Assembly: GCA_029781595.1 (NCBI GenBank)
Contig: JAKOWJ010000301.1
Location: 1-59,001, forward strand
DNA: 59,001 nucleotides
Direction: 5' to 3'
From: Pseudomonadota bacterium
GTDB lineage: Bacteria > Pseudomonadota > Gammaproteobacteria > Burkholderiales > Usitatibacteraceae
Part shown: positions 1 to 7,221 of the stretch, one piece after another
Layout: the number at the start of each line of letters is the position of its first letter
How positions within the stretch are numbered: position 1 is the first letter of the stretch
Position numbers and translations under genes: made by a program
The notes under the pieces: model-generated
Seen by the model: the letters and a program-made list of their open reading frames with translations, nothing else
What the model was told of the DNA's origin: nothing
Database searches by the model: none

Positions 1-210
1 CTGGCCGGCGAGGGCCTCGCGCTTCGCAGCGCCTGGGAGGTGAGCGAGGAGATGAAGAAGGGGCGCCTGGTGTCCGTGCTGGACGAGTTCGCGGTGCCCG
101 GCAACAACATCTACGCCGTCTTCCCCGAGCGGCGCCTGCTGCCGGCCAAGGTGCGCTTCTTCATCGAGCACCTGAAGAAGGCCTTCGGCGACCCGCCCTA
201 CTGGGAATAG
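1..210 (+). CDS. LysR-family transcriptional regulator, C-terminal fragment
   Basis: Only the last 69 codons are inside the window; the gene starts upstream. The visible peptide carries the end of a LysR effector-binding (periplasmic-binding-protein-like) domain, including NIYAVFPERRLLPAKVRFF, the usual 'IYAVFP..R.LPAKVR.F' ending of this family, and finishes FGDPPYWE before TAG. It would be a DNA-binding regulator responding to an unknown small molecule. The helix-turn-helix half is not visible, so neither target nor ligand can be guessed. It runs toward, and stops just short of, the leftward algR gene. Confidence 0.85.
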   Translation: MAGEGLALRSAWEVSEEMKKGRLVSVLDEFAVPGNNIYAVFPERRLLPAKVRFFIEHLKKAFGDPPYWE

Positions 211-234
211 CCGCGGGCCCGGCGCGGCGCGCCG

Positions 235-993
235 CTAGCGGAACTCCTTCACCACGTGCTGCTGGCGCCGGCTCACCGCCAGGCGCTCGCCCGTGCCGCG
301 GATCACCACCGCCCAGCCCGACTCGCTCTCCGGGGCGTTGCGCTCGAAGCCCTGGACGGCGGCGCGCGCCACCAGGCAGTTGCGGTGCACGCGCAGGAAG
401 GCGGCGCCGAACTCCTCCTCCAGCCGCGTGAGCGACTCCTCCACCACGTACTCCCTCGCCTCCGTGCGCACCGTGAGGTACTTGAGCTCGGCGCGCAGGT
501 AGAGGATGTCGGCCACGGGCACCAGGTGGATGCGGCCGCGCTCGTGCACGCTGAGGTGGCGGCGGGGCTGCCCGGCGGCCGCGGCCAGGGACTCGCGGCT
601 GGGCGCGGCGGCGGCGGCCTTGCGCAGCGCCGCGAGCAGGCGCTCGGCGCGGATGGGCTTCAGGAGGTAGTCGATCGCGTTCACCTCGAAGGCCTTGATG
701 GCGTAGGCGTCGAAGGCGGTCGTGAAGATGATGCCGGGGGGGTGCGGCATCCCCGCCAGGTGGCGTGCCGTCTCGATGCCGTCCATCTCCGGCATGCGGA
801 TGTCCAGGAGCACGATGTCCACGGGGTCGCGGGAGACGATCTCCAGCGCCTCGCGGCCCGTGCGGGCCTCGTCCACCACCGTCAGGGGGAACTCGGCGCG
901 GCAGTCGTCCAGGAGGTCGCGCAGGCGCGCGCGGGCCGGCGCCTCGTCGTCCACGATGAGGATGCGGGGCGTGCGGGGCTCGGCGAGGGTCAT
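235..993 (-). CDS. algR: LytTR-family response regulator (AlgR-type)
   Basis: A 252-residue cytoplasmic response regulator. The N-terminal receiver domain (about residues 10-125) has the acidic pair D15/D16, the phospho-acceptor D64 in [12 protein letters not shown] and the conserved lysine in LLKP. The C-terminal LytTR DNA-binding domain covers about residues 150-250. Its ATG overlaps the TGA of the sensor kinase gene by 4 nt, so the pair is translationally coupled. In pseudomonads, AlgZ/FimS-AlgR next to argH controls alginate, type IV pili and virulence; the same arrangement here supports the name. The actual regulon is not known from this sequence. Confidence 0.88.
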   Translation of the reverse strand: MTLAEPRTPRILIVDDEAPARARLRDLLDDCRAEFPLTVVDEARTGREALEIVSRDPVDIVLLDIRMPEMDGIETARHLAGMPHPPGIIFTTAFDAYAIKAFEVNAIDYLLKPIRAERLLAALRKAAAAAPSRESLAAAAGQPRRHLSVHERGRIHLVPVADILYLRAELKYLTVRTEAREYVVEESLTRLEEEFGAAFLRVHRNCLVARAAVQGFERNAPESESGWAVVIRGTGERLAVSRRQQHVVKEFR

Positions 994-2006
994 CGGGGGG
1001 CCGTGAGGTAGGGCAGGCGGATCTCGACCTCGTAGCGGCCGTCCTCCGACCGGGCGCGCATGGACGCCTCGGCGTCGAAGTGCAGCTGCAGCCGCTCGCG
1101 GATGTTGGCGATGGCCATGCGGTTGCCCGCGTGGTGGGCGGCCTCCGGCCGGAAGGGGTTGGAGAGCCGGATCGTCACCTGGTCGGGCGTGCCCGCGATC
1201 TCGATGACGATCTCCCCGCCGGCCTCGATGGGCTCGATGCCGTGGTAGACGGCGTTCTCGGCCAGGGGCTGAAGCAGCAGCGCCGGCACCAGCGCGTCCG
1301 GCGGCATGCGCTCGACGCGCCAGAGCACCCGCAGGCGCTCGCCCAGGCGGATGGACTCGATGGCGAGGTACTGGCGGGCGATCTCGATCTCCTTGGCGAG
1401 CGGCGCCAGGGCCGTGTTGTCCGCCATCAGCACGCGGAAGAGGTCGGCGAGGTCCTCCAGCGCCCGCTCCGCCCCGCGCGGGTCGCGGCGGATGAGCGAG
1501 AGCACGGCGTTGATGCTGTTGTACAGGAAGTGGGGCCGGATGCGGGCCTGCAGCGCCTGGATGCGCGCCTCGGCCACGGAGGGCGAGAGGGCGCGCGCGC
1601 GCAGGTCGAAGTACGCCAGCACCACCCCGGTCACGAAGAGCACCGAGAAGGCGGTGCGGCCGAAGCTGCCCTGCGCCTGGTCGGGGAAGAGGACCACGAT
1701 GGCCTGGGTCCACGCCCAGGACAGGGCCACCTGCATGCCCGCCACCAGGGCGAGCGCGGCCGGGTAGCGCAGCGAGTGCAGGAACCGCCGCCCGGCGCAC
1801 AGGAGCGTGAGCGAGACGATGATGACCGGCTCGGCCAGGGCGCTCGCCACGAGGAACTGCCCGCCGAGGTCGGCGGCCTGGCGCGAGCGCAGCACCGCCG
1901 CCGCGAGCACGAACAGGTTCGCGATCACCAGCACGCGCAGCATCACGCCGAGGTTGCAGAAGTTCGGCAGCCGGATGCCCGCGCCCGTCTGATTTATACT
2001 CGCCAC
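990..2006 (-). CDS. algZ: LytS/AlgZ-type membrane sensor histidine kinase
   Basis: A sensor kinase of about 338 residues partnering AlgR. About four hydrophobic segments lie in the first 135 residues. They are followed by the His_kinase box [12 protein letters not shown] (H159) and an ATPase domain with the NAVYHGI N-box and late glycine motifs, as in the LytS/YehU/AlgZ class. I chose the GTG start (VASINQTG) over ATG 63 nt downstream because relatives carry an LPxFCN segment just before the first membrane helix, which the shorter form would lose. The gene diverges from argH. The GTG start leaves the argH -10 box inside the first codons of algZ. Confidence 0.85.
   Translation of the reverse strand: MASINQTGAGIRLPNFCNLGVMLRVLVIANLFVLAAAVLRSRQAADLGGQFLVASALAEPVIIVSLTLLCAGRRFLHSLRYPAALALVAGMQVALSWAWTQAIVVLFPDQAQGSFGRTAFSVLFVTGVVLAYFDLRARALSPSVAEARIQALQARIRPHFLYNSINAVLSLIRRDPRGAERALEDLADLFRVLMADNTALAPLAKEIEIARQYLAIESIRLGERLRVLWRVERMPPDALVPALLLQPLAENAVYHGIEPIEAGGEIVIEIAGTPDQVTIRLSNPFRPEAAHHAGNRMAIANIRERLQLHFDAEASMRARSEDGRYEVEIRLPYLTAPR
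1995..2000 (+). promoter_or_regulatory. Probable -10 box of the argH promoter
   Basis: TATACT lies 37 nt upstream of the argH ATG, a 5/6 match to the sigma-70 -10 consensus. No good -35 is seen 16-18 bp upstream. It overlaps the proposed first codons of algZ on the other strand. Confidence 0.4.
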
Positions 2007-2036
2007 GCTGCCATTCTTCCCGACGCCGCCGATTCC

Positions 2037-3440
2037 ATGCAACACGACGACCCTCCGGGCGGCGCCCCGGCGCCCAAGGCCTGGTCCGGCCGGTTCGCCG
2101 AGCCGTTCGACCGGCTCACCCAGCGCTACACCGCCTCGGTGGGCTTCGACCGGCGGCTGGCCGAGTTCGACGTCCAGGGCTCCCTCGCCCACGCCCGCAT
2201 GCTCGCCCGCTGCGCCATCCTGCCCGCCGCGGACCTGGAGGCCATCGAGCGGGGCATGGCGCAGGTGCTCGCCGAGATCCGGGAGGGCCGCTTCGACTGG
2301 TCGCTCGAGCGCGAGGACGTGCACCTGAACATCGAGCACCGGCTCACCGAGCTGGTGGGCGACGCCGGCAAGCGCCTGCACACGGCCCGCTCGCGCAACG
2401 ACCAGGTCGCCACGGACATCCGCCTGTGGCTGCGCGCCGAGATCGACTCGCTCGCGGTCCTGCTGCGGGCGGTGCGGGTGCGCCTGCTGGACATGGCCGA
2501 GGCCCACGCGGCCACCGTGATGCCCGGCTTCACCCACCTGCAGGTGGCCCAGCCCGTGACCTTCGGGCACCACCTCCTCGCCTATTTCGAGATGTTCACG
2601 CGCGACGCCGGGCGCCTGGCCGACTGCCGCAAGCGCGTGAACCGGCTGCCGCTGGGCGCCGCGGCGCTGGCCGGCACGAGCTTTCCCATCGACCGGGAGT
2701 CGGTGGCGGCCGAGCTGGGCTTCGACGGGGTGTGCGAGAACTCCCTGGACGCCGTCTCGGACCGGGACTTCGCCGTGGAATTCCTGGCGGCCGGGGCGCT
2801 GGCGATGGCCCACGTCTCGCGCCTGGCCGAGGAGCTGGTGCTGTGGATGAACCCGCGCTTCGGGTTCGTGGAGATCGCCGACCGCTTCTGCACCGGCTCC
2901 TCGATCATGCCGCAGAAGAAGAACCCGGACGTGCCCGAGCTCATGCGCGGCAAGGCCGGGCGGGTCTACGGCGCGCTGGTGACCCTGCTCACCCTGGTGA
3001 AGTCGCAGCCCCTCGCCTACAACAAGGACAACCAGGAGGACAAGGAGCCCCTCTTCGACGCCGCCGACACGCTGGCCGACACGTTCACCATCCTCGCCGA
3101 GCTGCTGGGCGGGGTGAGCGCGCGGCCCGAGCGCATGCGGGCGGCGCTGGCCGAGGGCTTCGCGACCGCCACCGACCTGGCCGACTACCTGGTGCGCCGG
3201 GGCGTGCCCTTCCGGGATGCCCACGAGATCGTCGCGCGCGCCGTGCGCGAGGCCGAGATCGCCGGCGTGGACCTCGCCGACCTGCCGGTGGCCCGGCTGC
3301 GGGAGTTCTCGCCGCGGATCGACCCGGACGTCTACGAGGTGCTCACGCCCGAGGGCTCCGTCGCCTCCCGGCGCCACACCGGCGGCACCGCGCCGGCGGC
3401 GGTGCGCGAGGCGATCGCCCGCGCGCGGGCGCGCCTGTAG
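2037..3440 (+). CDS. argH: Argininosuccinate lyase
   Basis: A 467-residue cytoplasmic enzyme that splits argininosuccinate into arginine and fumarate, the last step of arginine synthesis. It has the full fumarase/aspartase superfamily layout: TARSRNDQ near residue 117, the [16 protein letters not shown] segment near 166, and the signature loop [12 protein letters not shown] at 287-298 that closes over the active site. Length is normal for ArgH. The ATG is preceded by a short leader with a TATACT box. It converges on the MarR-type gene with only 3 nt between stop codons. Confidence 0.97.
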   Translation: MQHDDPPGGAPAPKAWSGRFAEPFDRLTQRYTASVGFDRRLAEFDVQGSLAHARMLARCAILPAADLEAIERGMAQVLAEIREGRFDWSLEREDVHLNIEHRLTELVGDAGKRLHTARSRNDQVATDIRLWLRAEIDSLAVLLRAVRVRLLDMAEAHAATVMPGFTHLQVAQPVTFGHHLLAYFEMFTRDAGRLADCRKRVNRLPLGAAALAGTSFPIDRESVAAELGFDGVCENSLDAVSDRDFAVEFLAAGALAMAHVSRLAEELVLWMNPRFGFVEIADRFCTGSSIMPQKKNPDVPELMRGKAGRVYGALVTLLTLVKSQPLAYNKDNQEDKEPLFDAADTLADTFTILAELLGGVSARPERMRAALAEGFATATDLADYLVRRGVPFRDAHEIVARAVREAEIAGVDLADLPVARLREFSPRIDPDVYEVLTPEGSVASRRHTGGTAPAAVREAIARARARL

Positions 3441-3443
3441 CCC

Positions 3444-4025
3444 CTACTCGCCTTCCCGCTTCGCCTCGTGCAGCCAGCACAGCCGCCGGGTCTCCGGGCC
3501 GCTGAGGCGGTCGCCCATGAGCCCGCAGCGGAAGATGCGCTGGGAGAGCTTCTGGCAGTGCGTGCAGTCGGTGCAGCTGCCGAACATGGCCCCCTCGTTG
3601 TCCTCCTGGAAGGTGGCGAGCGTCTCGCGCAGCGCCGAGGTGGCGTTGCGGATGCGGTTGGGGCTGATGTTGCGGGTGGCGTTCTGCCAGGCCAGGGCCG
3701 GCTGGGCCTCGTAGAGCAGCTGCTCGCCGGCGGTCGACAGGCGCAGGCGCACCACGCGCCGGTCCACGTCGTCCTGGTAGCGCTCGATGAGGCCGCGCCG
3801 GTCCAGGATGAGCAGGGTCTGCGAGACCGTGCCCTTGGTGAGCCCCAGGTAGGCCGCCAGCGCCTGCGGCGTGTTGGAATAGCGGTTGGCCTTGCTGAGG
3901 TAGATGAGCGCGTGCAGGTGCACCGGCTGCAGGCTCTCGTCGGCGCCCGCCTTGCGCAGCTCGGCGCGCATGAGGTTCGCCAGCCTCTCCACCAGCTCCA
4001 GCAGCACCAGCGGGTTCTTGTCCAC
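3444..4025 (-). CDS. MarR-family regulator with cysteine-rich C-terminal tail
   Basis: 193 residues. Residues about 30-105 form a MarR winged helix: recognition helix LTKGTVSQTLLILDRRGLI (62-80) and a wing with DVDRRVVRLRLSTAG. The protein continues about 50 residues beyond a typical MarR. This tail carries five cysteines, C151, C154, C157, C167 and C183 (C-X2-C-X2-C-X9-C-X15-C), a spacing compatible with a metal or Fe-S site. That is inference. A 17-bp palindrome sits between the -35 and -10 of its own promoter, which suggests autorepression. It lies just downstream of cyaY (frataxin, iron delivery), which makes an iron or redox role attractive but unproven. I do not recognise a named homologue. 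Confidence 0.85.
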   Translation of the reverse strand: MDKNPLVLLELVERLANLMRAELRKAGADESLQPVHLHALIYLSKANRYSNTPQALAAYLGLTKGTVSQTLLILDRRGLIERYQDDVDRRVVRLRLSTAGEQLLYEAQPALAWQNATRNISPNRIRNATSALRETLATFQEDNEGAMFGSCTDCTHCQKLSQRIFRCGLMGDRLSGPETRRLCWLHEAKREGE

Positions 4026-4059
4026 GCGCCCTCCCTCGCGCCCTGTGGCGCCCCCGATT

Positions 4060-4076
4060 AGTATCGGGTCGATACT
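4060..4076. promoter_or_regulatory. Palindromic operator 1 in the MarR-type gene's promoter
   Basis: AGTATCG-GGT-CGATACT is a perfect inverted repeat with 7-bp arms and a 3-bp spacer. It fills the gap between a leftward -35 (TTGACT) and a -10-like stretch, so a bound dimer would block RNA polymerase. Size and placement fit MarR-family autoregulation. Confidence 0.6.
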
Positions 4077-4080
4077 GAAA

Positions 4081-4086
4081 AGTCAA
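4081..4086 (-). promoter_or_regulatory. Probable -35 box of the MarR-type gene
   Basis: TTGACT (5/6 match to consensus) on the minus strand, with a weak -10 (ACTAAT or GATACT) 15-18 bp downstream inside the edge of operator 1. The start codon is about 55 nt downstream. Confidence 0.4.
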
Positions 4087-4108
4087 GGAATTGCGTGGCT
4101 GCCAAATC

Positions 4109-4123
4109 GTGTCGGATCGACAC
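4109..4123. promoter_or_regulatory. Palindromic operator 2 (second copy)
   Basis: GTGTCG-GAT-CGACAC is a perfect inverted repeat with the same architecture (GTRTCG-N3-CGAYAC) as operator 1. Its centre is 48 bp further upstream, between the MarR-type promoter and the end of cyaY. It could be a cooperative second site. Confidence 0.5.
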
Positions 4124-4156
4124 CACCGCGGCACCGGGGCGTTTCCGGGCCCCTTT

Positions 4157-4468
4157 TCAGCCGAGTTCGAGCGCCTCGCCCGCCTGCGCGAGCGCCAGGC
4201 GCGAGAGCGCGTCGGGCAGCGACTCGCCGGAGCGGGTGTCCCGCCACTCGCCGTCGCGGCGGGCGAAGTGGAAGCCCCCGCTGCGGGCGGCGACCCAGAT
4301 CTCGCGGTTGGGCGTCTGGCGGTTGACGATGATGCGGCTGCCGTCCGGGCACTCGAGCGTGAGGATGCCGGCCTCGAGGTCGGCGTCGATCCCGGCCGTG
4401 GCCTCCGCGGCGCGCTCGATGCGCCCGAGCAGGGCGTCGACTTCGCGGTGGAACTCGCTCTCGGTCAT
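4157..4468 (-). CDS. cyaY: Iron donor protein CyaY (frataxin)
   Basis: 103 residues, the usual length of bacterial frataxin, a small acidic cytoplasmic protein that binds iron and modulates Fe-S cluster assembly on IscS/IscU. Visible family features are the N-terminal acidic helix (MTESEFHREVDALLGRIE), the LTLECPDGSRIIVNRQTPNREIWVAA sheet region including the NRQxPxxEIW segment, and the late GGFHF strand followed by a short helix. It diverges from lptM-lysA, a neighbourhood also seen in pseudomonads. The MarR-type gene lies downstream in the same direction. Confidence 0.95.
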   Translation of the reverse strand: MTESEFHREVDALLGRIERAAEATAGIDADLEAGILTLECPDGSRIIVNRQTPNREIWVAARSGGFHFARRDGEWRDTRSGESLPDALSRLALAQAGEALELG

Positions 4469-4502
4469 GGGGCGTCGGGGGGGGCTGTGCTACGCTCGAA
4501 GC

Positions 4503-4613
4503 ATGATACGCGCTCTCGCCCTGCTCGCGCTCGCCGCCGCGCTCGCCGCCTGCGGGCAGAAGGGCCCGCTGCGCATCCCCGATCCGCCGCCGTCGGCGCC
4601 GGCCCGGCCGTGA
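4503..4613 (+). CDS. lptM: Small outer-membrane lipoprotein LptM (LppL/YifL-like)
   Basis: A 36-residue lipoprotein precursor. The signal helix MIRALALLALAAALAAC ends in a lipobox with the lipidated cysteine at residue 17. The mature peptide begins CGQKGPL, the hallmark of the LptM family, which helps mature the LptD-LptE LPS translocon at the outer membrane. The proline-rich tail is typical. Its TGA overlaps the GTG start of lysA by 4 nt, so the two are coupled, as is common in proteobacteria. Confidence 0.9.
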   Translation: MIRALALLALAAALAACGQKGPLRIPDPPPSAPARP

Positions 4614-5857
4614 GCGCCCTGCACCGCCAGGACGGCGACCTGCACCTCGAATCCGTCCGCCTCGCCGACGTGGCGCGGCGCTTCGGCACGCCGTGCTACG
4701 TCTACTCGCGCGCGGCCATCGAGGCATCGTGGCGGGCCTTCGACGAGGCGCTCGCCGGCACCGACCACCTCGTCTGCTACGCGGTGAAGGCCAACTCCAA
4801 CCTCGCGGTGCTGGGCGTGCTGGCGGCCCTGGGCTCCGGCTTCGACATCGTCTCCGGGGGCGAGCTCGCGCGCGTGCTGGCCGCCGGCGGGCGGGCCGAC
4901 CGCGTCATCTTCTCCGGCGTCGGCAAGGGCGAGGCCGAGATGCGCGCCGCGCTCGCCGCCGGAATCCGCTGCTTCAACGTCGAGAGCGAGCCCGAGCTCG
5001 AGCGCCTGGACGCGGTGGCCGGCGCCCTGGGCGTGCGCGCCCCCGTGTCGCTGCGCGTGAACCCCGACGTGGACGCGCGCACCCACCCGTACATCTCCAC
5101 CGGCCTGAAGGGCAACAAGTTCGGAATCGCCCACGACCGGGCCCTGGCCGCCTACGAGCTGGCCGCGCGCCTGCCGAACCTGGAGGTGACGGGCGTGGAC
5201 TGCCACATCGGCTCGCAGATCCTGGAGACGGCCCCGCTCGAGGAGGCGCTCGAGCGCGTGCTCGATCTCGCCGCGGCGGTGGCCGCCCGCGGCATCCCGC
5301 TGCGCCACGTGGACGTGGGCGGGGGCCTGGGCATCCGCTACCGCGAGGAGGAGCAGGCGCCCGACATCCGGCGCTGGTGCGAGACGCTTGCCCGGCGCGT
5401 GGCCGGCACCGGCTACGGCCTGGTGCTCGAGCCGGGCCGCGCCATCGTGGGCAACGCCGGCGTGCTGCTCGCGACGGTGGAGTACCTCAAGCTCGACAAG
5501 GGCAAGCGCTTCGCCATCGTGGACGCCTCGATGAGCGAGCTCATCCGGCCGGCGCTCTACGAGGCGTGGCACGACATCGTGCCGCTCGCCGCCGCCGCCC
5601 GCGAGGAGGCCGAGTACGACGTGGTGGGGCCGGTGTGCGAGTCCTCCGACGTGCTCGGCACCGCGCGGCGCCTGGCGCTCGCGCCGGGCGACGGCCTGGC
5701 GATCCTGTCGGCCGGCGCCTACGGCATGGTGATGAGCTCGAACTACAACTCGCGCCCCCGCCCCTGCGAGGTGATGGTCGACGGGGCGCGGGCGGTCGGT
5801 GTGCGCGCGCGCGAGAGCGTCGACTCGCTCTTCGCCGGCGAGCGCACGCTGGACTGA
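4610..5857 (+). CDS. lysA: Diaminopimelate decarboxylase
   Basis: A 415-residue PLP enzyme making L-lysine from meso-diaminopimelate, the last step of lysine synthesis. It is a fold-III PLP barrel with the Schiff-base lysine K60 in YAVKANSN, the HIGSQI motif, a glycine-rich phosphate loop (DVGGGLGI), and the C-terminal GPVCESSDVLG segment that supplies active-site cysteine, glutamate and aspartate. The GTG start, overlapping the lptM stop by 4 nt, gives the expected N-terminus (DGDLHLESV...). No downstream dapF follows here, unlike in many relatives. Confidence 0.96.
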   Translation: MSALHRQDGDLHLESVRLADVARRFGTPCYVYSRAAIEASWRAFDEALAGTDHLVCYAVKANSNLAVLGVLAALGSGFDIVSGGELARVLAAGGRADRVIFSGVGKGEAEMRAALAAGIRCFNVESEPELERLDAVAGALGVRAPVSLRVNPDVDARTHPYISTGLKGNKFGIAHDRALAAYELAARLPNLEVTGVDCHIGSQILETAPLEEALERVLDLAAAVAARGIPLRHVDVGGGLGIRYREEEQAPDIRRWCETLARRVAGTGYGLVLEPGRAIVGNAGVLLATVEYLKLDKGKRFAIVDASMSELIRPALYEAWHDIVPLAAAAREEAEYDVVGPVCESSDVLGTARRLALAPGDGLAILSAGAYGMVMSSNYNSRPRPCEVMVDGARAVGVRARESVDSLFAGERTLD

Positions 5858-5895
5858 GCCCGCCGGCGCGAATCGCCGATTTCGCACCCCTTGAT

Positions 5896-5912
5896 GGTGT
5901 CGATTCGATACC
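5896..5912. promoter_or_regulatory. Palindromic operator 3, same consensus as the MarR-type operators
   Basis: GGTGTCG-ATT-CGATACC has 7-bp arms with one G-T mismatch. It matches the GTRTCG-N3-CGAYAC architecture of the two sites at the MarR-type promoter 1.8 kb away. It lies just after lysA and about 257 nt upstream of the histone-like gene. Confidence 0.45.
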
Positions 5913-5960
5913 AATCACGCGCGAGTTCGATCAAATAGTCGCGCTTGACACGGCCCGAAA

Positions 5961-5981
5961 CCGCGGTTCCGCGGATTTTTT
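5961..5981 (+). terminator. Probable intrinsic terminator after lysA
   Basis: CCGCG-GTTC-CGCGG forms a 5-bp GC stem (the repeat can extend to 6 bp) followed by ATTTTTT. It is about 100 nt past the lysA stop. A consensus-like TTGACA lies 10 nt before it but has no -10 at the right distance. Confidence 0.45.
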
Positions 5982-6169
5982 CGCATATCATCCGCTCCAC
6001 CAAGGCGGCAGAAAGCGCGTCGCGAAAGCGCCGCGAAGACGCCGGAGAGCCACCAGGCTTCACCGTTCGATCGAGAAATCCGAGCGCTTGGTAGTGGCGG
6101 GAGCCCCGGCGAAGCTGCCGCCCGCCACGGTAGAGACAATTCGGTCCAACAATCGAAAGGAGCAAGACG

Positions 6170-6532
6170 ATGGCAACCGCGAAGAAGAAACCCGCTGCCA
6201 AGAAGAAGGCCGCCAAGAAGCCGGCCGCGAAGAAGAAGGTCACCAAGAAGCCCGCCGCCAAGAAGAAGCCCGCGGCGAAGAAGAAGCCCGCCGCGAAGAA
6301 GAAGGCGGCGAAGAAGGTCGCGAAGAAGAAGCCCGCGGCCAAGAAGAAGAAGGCGGCGAAGAAGCCCGCCAAGAAAGCCAAGAAGAAGCCAGCGAAAGCG
6401 AAAGCGAAGGCGAAAAAGCCCGCGAAGAAGAAGGCGGCCAAGAAGTCCGCCCCCAAGAAGGCGGCCCCCGCCAAGCCCATGGCCCCGGCGGTCACCCCGG
6501 TGATCACGCCGCTGATCAAGCCGATGAGCTGA
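6170..6532 (+). CDS. Lys/Ala/Pro-rich histone H1-like protein (AlgP-like)
   Basis: 120 residues, almost all lysine, alanine and proline, built from irregular repeats of the KPAAKKK / AAKK type (residues about 5-105) with a short non-basic tail (PMAPAVTPVITPLIKPMS). There is no signal peptide. Such proteins resemble the C-terminal domain of eukaryotic H1 and the KPAA repeats of Pseudomonas AlgP, and are expected to bind DNA in the nucleoid without sequence specificity. A good SD (AAAGGAG, 8 nt before ATG) supports the start. The gene stands alone after lysA. Repeat number probably varies between strains because the DNA is near-tandem. Confidence 0.85.
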   Translation: MATAKKKPAAKKKAAKKPAAKKKVTKKPAAKKKPAAKKKPAAKKKAAKKVAKKKPAAKKKKAAKKPAKKAKKKPAKAKAKAKKPAKKKAAKKSAPKKAAPAKPMAPAVTPVITPLIKPMS

Positions 6533-6534
6533 GC

Positions 6535-6618
6535 GGAAGCCCCCGAGGCTTCCGGGCCCGACGGCCCGAACCCGAACACGAGGCGCCTTCCGTCGCGATG
6601 CGGCCGCCCTGGCGGCCG
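6535..6618. repeat. Cluster of three perfect inverted repeats in a convergent intergenic region
   Basis: Three hairpins lie close together: GGAAGCC-N5-GGCTTCC (6535-6553), GGGCC-CGAC-GGCCC (6554-6567) and CGGCCGCC-CT-GGCGGCCG (6601-6618). None has a T-run. They lie between the 3' ends of the histone-like gene and thpR and may act together as a bidirectional end structure. Confidence 0.5.
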
Positions 6619-6658
6619 GAGACCACGCGCCGGGAGCGCCTCGGACTTGGGTGAAATT

Positions 6659-7216
6659 TCAGGGAAGGCCTGGCGTCGTCGGGCGCGGCCTTCGATTTTC
6701 CCCTTCCGCCTCCAGCGGCCACTCGGCCAGCGTCCGGTAGGCGCCCGCCCCCCGCACCGACTCGACGAGCGCGAACGCCCGCGCCTGCCATTCCACGGGC
6801 GCCATCGGCCCCGGCGGCGGCGCCTCGCGCACCTTGCGCGCCAGGGTGAGGTGCGGGTGGAACGCCCGTTCCTCGATCCCGAATCCCGCCTGGCGCACGC
6901 GAGCCTCAAGCAAGGCCTGAAGCGCGGCCAGCGCCGCCGGCACCTGCGCGCACCCGGCCCAGGCCACGCCCGCGCGGCGGAATCCGCCGAGCCGGTCGAG
7001 CGACAGGCGGAAGGCGCTGCCGGCGGCGAGCCCGGCAGCCTCGCGCAGCGCCGCGATCCGCCCGTCGTCCACCTCGCCCACGAACACCAGCGTCACGTGC
7101 AGGTTGGCGGCCGGCACCGCCCGCCCGTCCAGGCGCCGCGCCGCCTCGCGCGCCAGGGCGCCGAGCGCCTCGCGCGCGGCCGCGTCCGGCCACAGGGCGA
7201 AGAAGACGCGGGCCAT
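6659..7216 (-). CDS. thpR: RNA 2',3'-cyclic phosphodiesterase (2H family)
   Basis: A 185-residue cytoplasmic 2H phosphoesterase that opens 2',3'-cyclic phosphates and was first described as a 2'-5' RNA ligase. Both catalytic HxT motifs are present: H40-V-T42-L and H122-L-T124-L, in the two symmetric lobes. The N-terminus MARVFFALWPD is typical. The C-terminal residues after about 160 are basic and variable. It follows mgtE with a 5-nt gap and is probably co-transcribed with it. Confidence 0.93.
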   Translation of the reverse strand: MARVFFALWPDAAAREALGALAREAARRLDGRAVPAANLHVTLVFVGEVDDGRIAALREAAGLAAGSAFRLSLDRLGGFRRAGVAWAGCAQVPAALAALQALLEARVRQAGFGIEERAFHPHLTLARKVREAPPPGPMAPVEWQARAFALVESVRGAGAYRTLAEWPLEAEGENRRPRPTTPGLP

Positions 7217-7221
7217 GGCCG

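Larger units (their letters stand above)
5858..6169. other. 312-nt intergenic region upstream of the histone-like gene
   Basis: No coding potential was seen. It holds palindromic operator 3, a TTGACA hexamer (5945-5950) without a proper -10, the hairpin terminator, and a TATCAT hexamer (5986-5991) that could be a -10 for the downstream gene with a poor -35. The last 20 nt contain the ribosome-binding site AAAGGAG. Confidence 0.6.

Noticed and set aside
1080-2036. Long open frame on the plus strand upstream of, and in frame with, argH
   Set aside because: It is the antisense of algZ; high GC keeps many frames open. The peptide has no family features before MQHDDPPGG, and ArgH has its normal length from the ATG at 2037.
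5945-5950. TTGACA as a -35 box for the histone-like gene
   Set aside because: The hexamer is perfect, but the -10 position 16-18 bp downstream is GC-rich (TCCGCG region) and falls in the terminator hairpin. Mentioned only as a possibility in the intergenic entry.
6180-6480. Tandem-repeat-like DNA considered as a satellite or CRISPR-like repeat
   Set aside because: The repetition follows the Lys/Ala/Pro codons of the histone-like protein and keeps one reading frame. There are no spacers.
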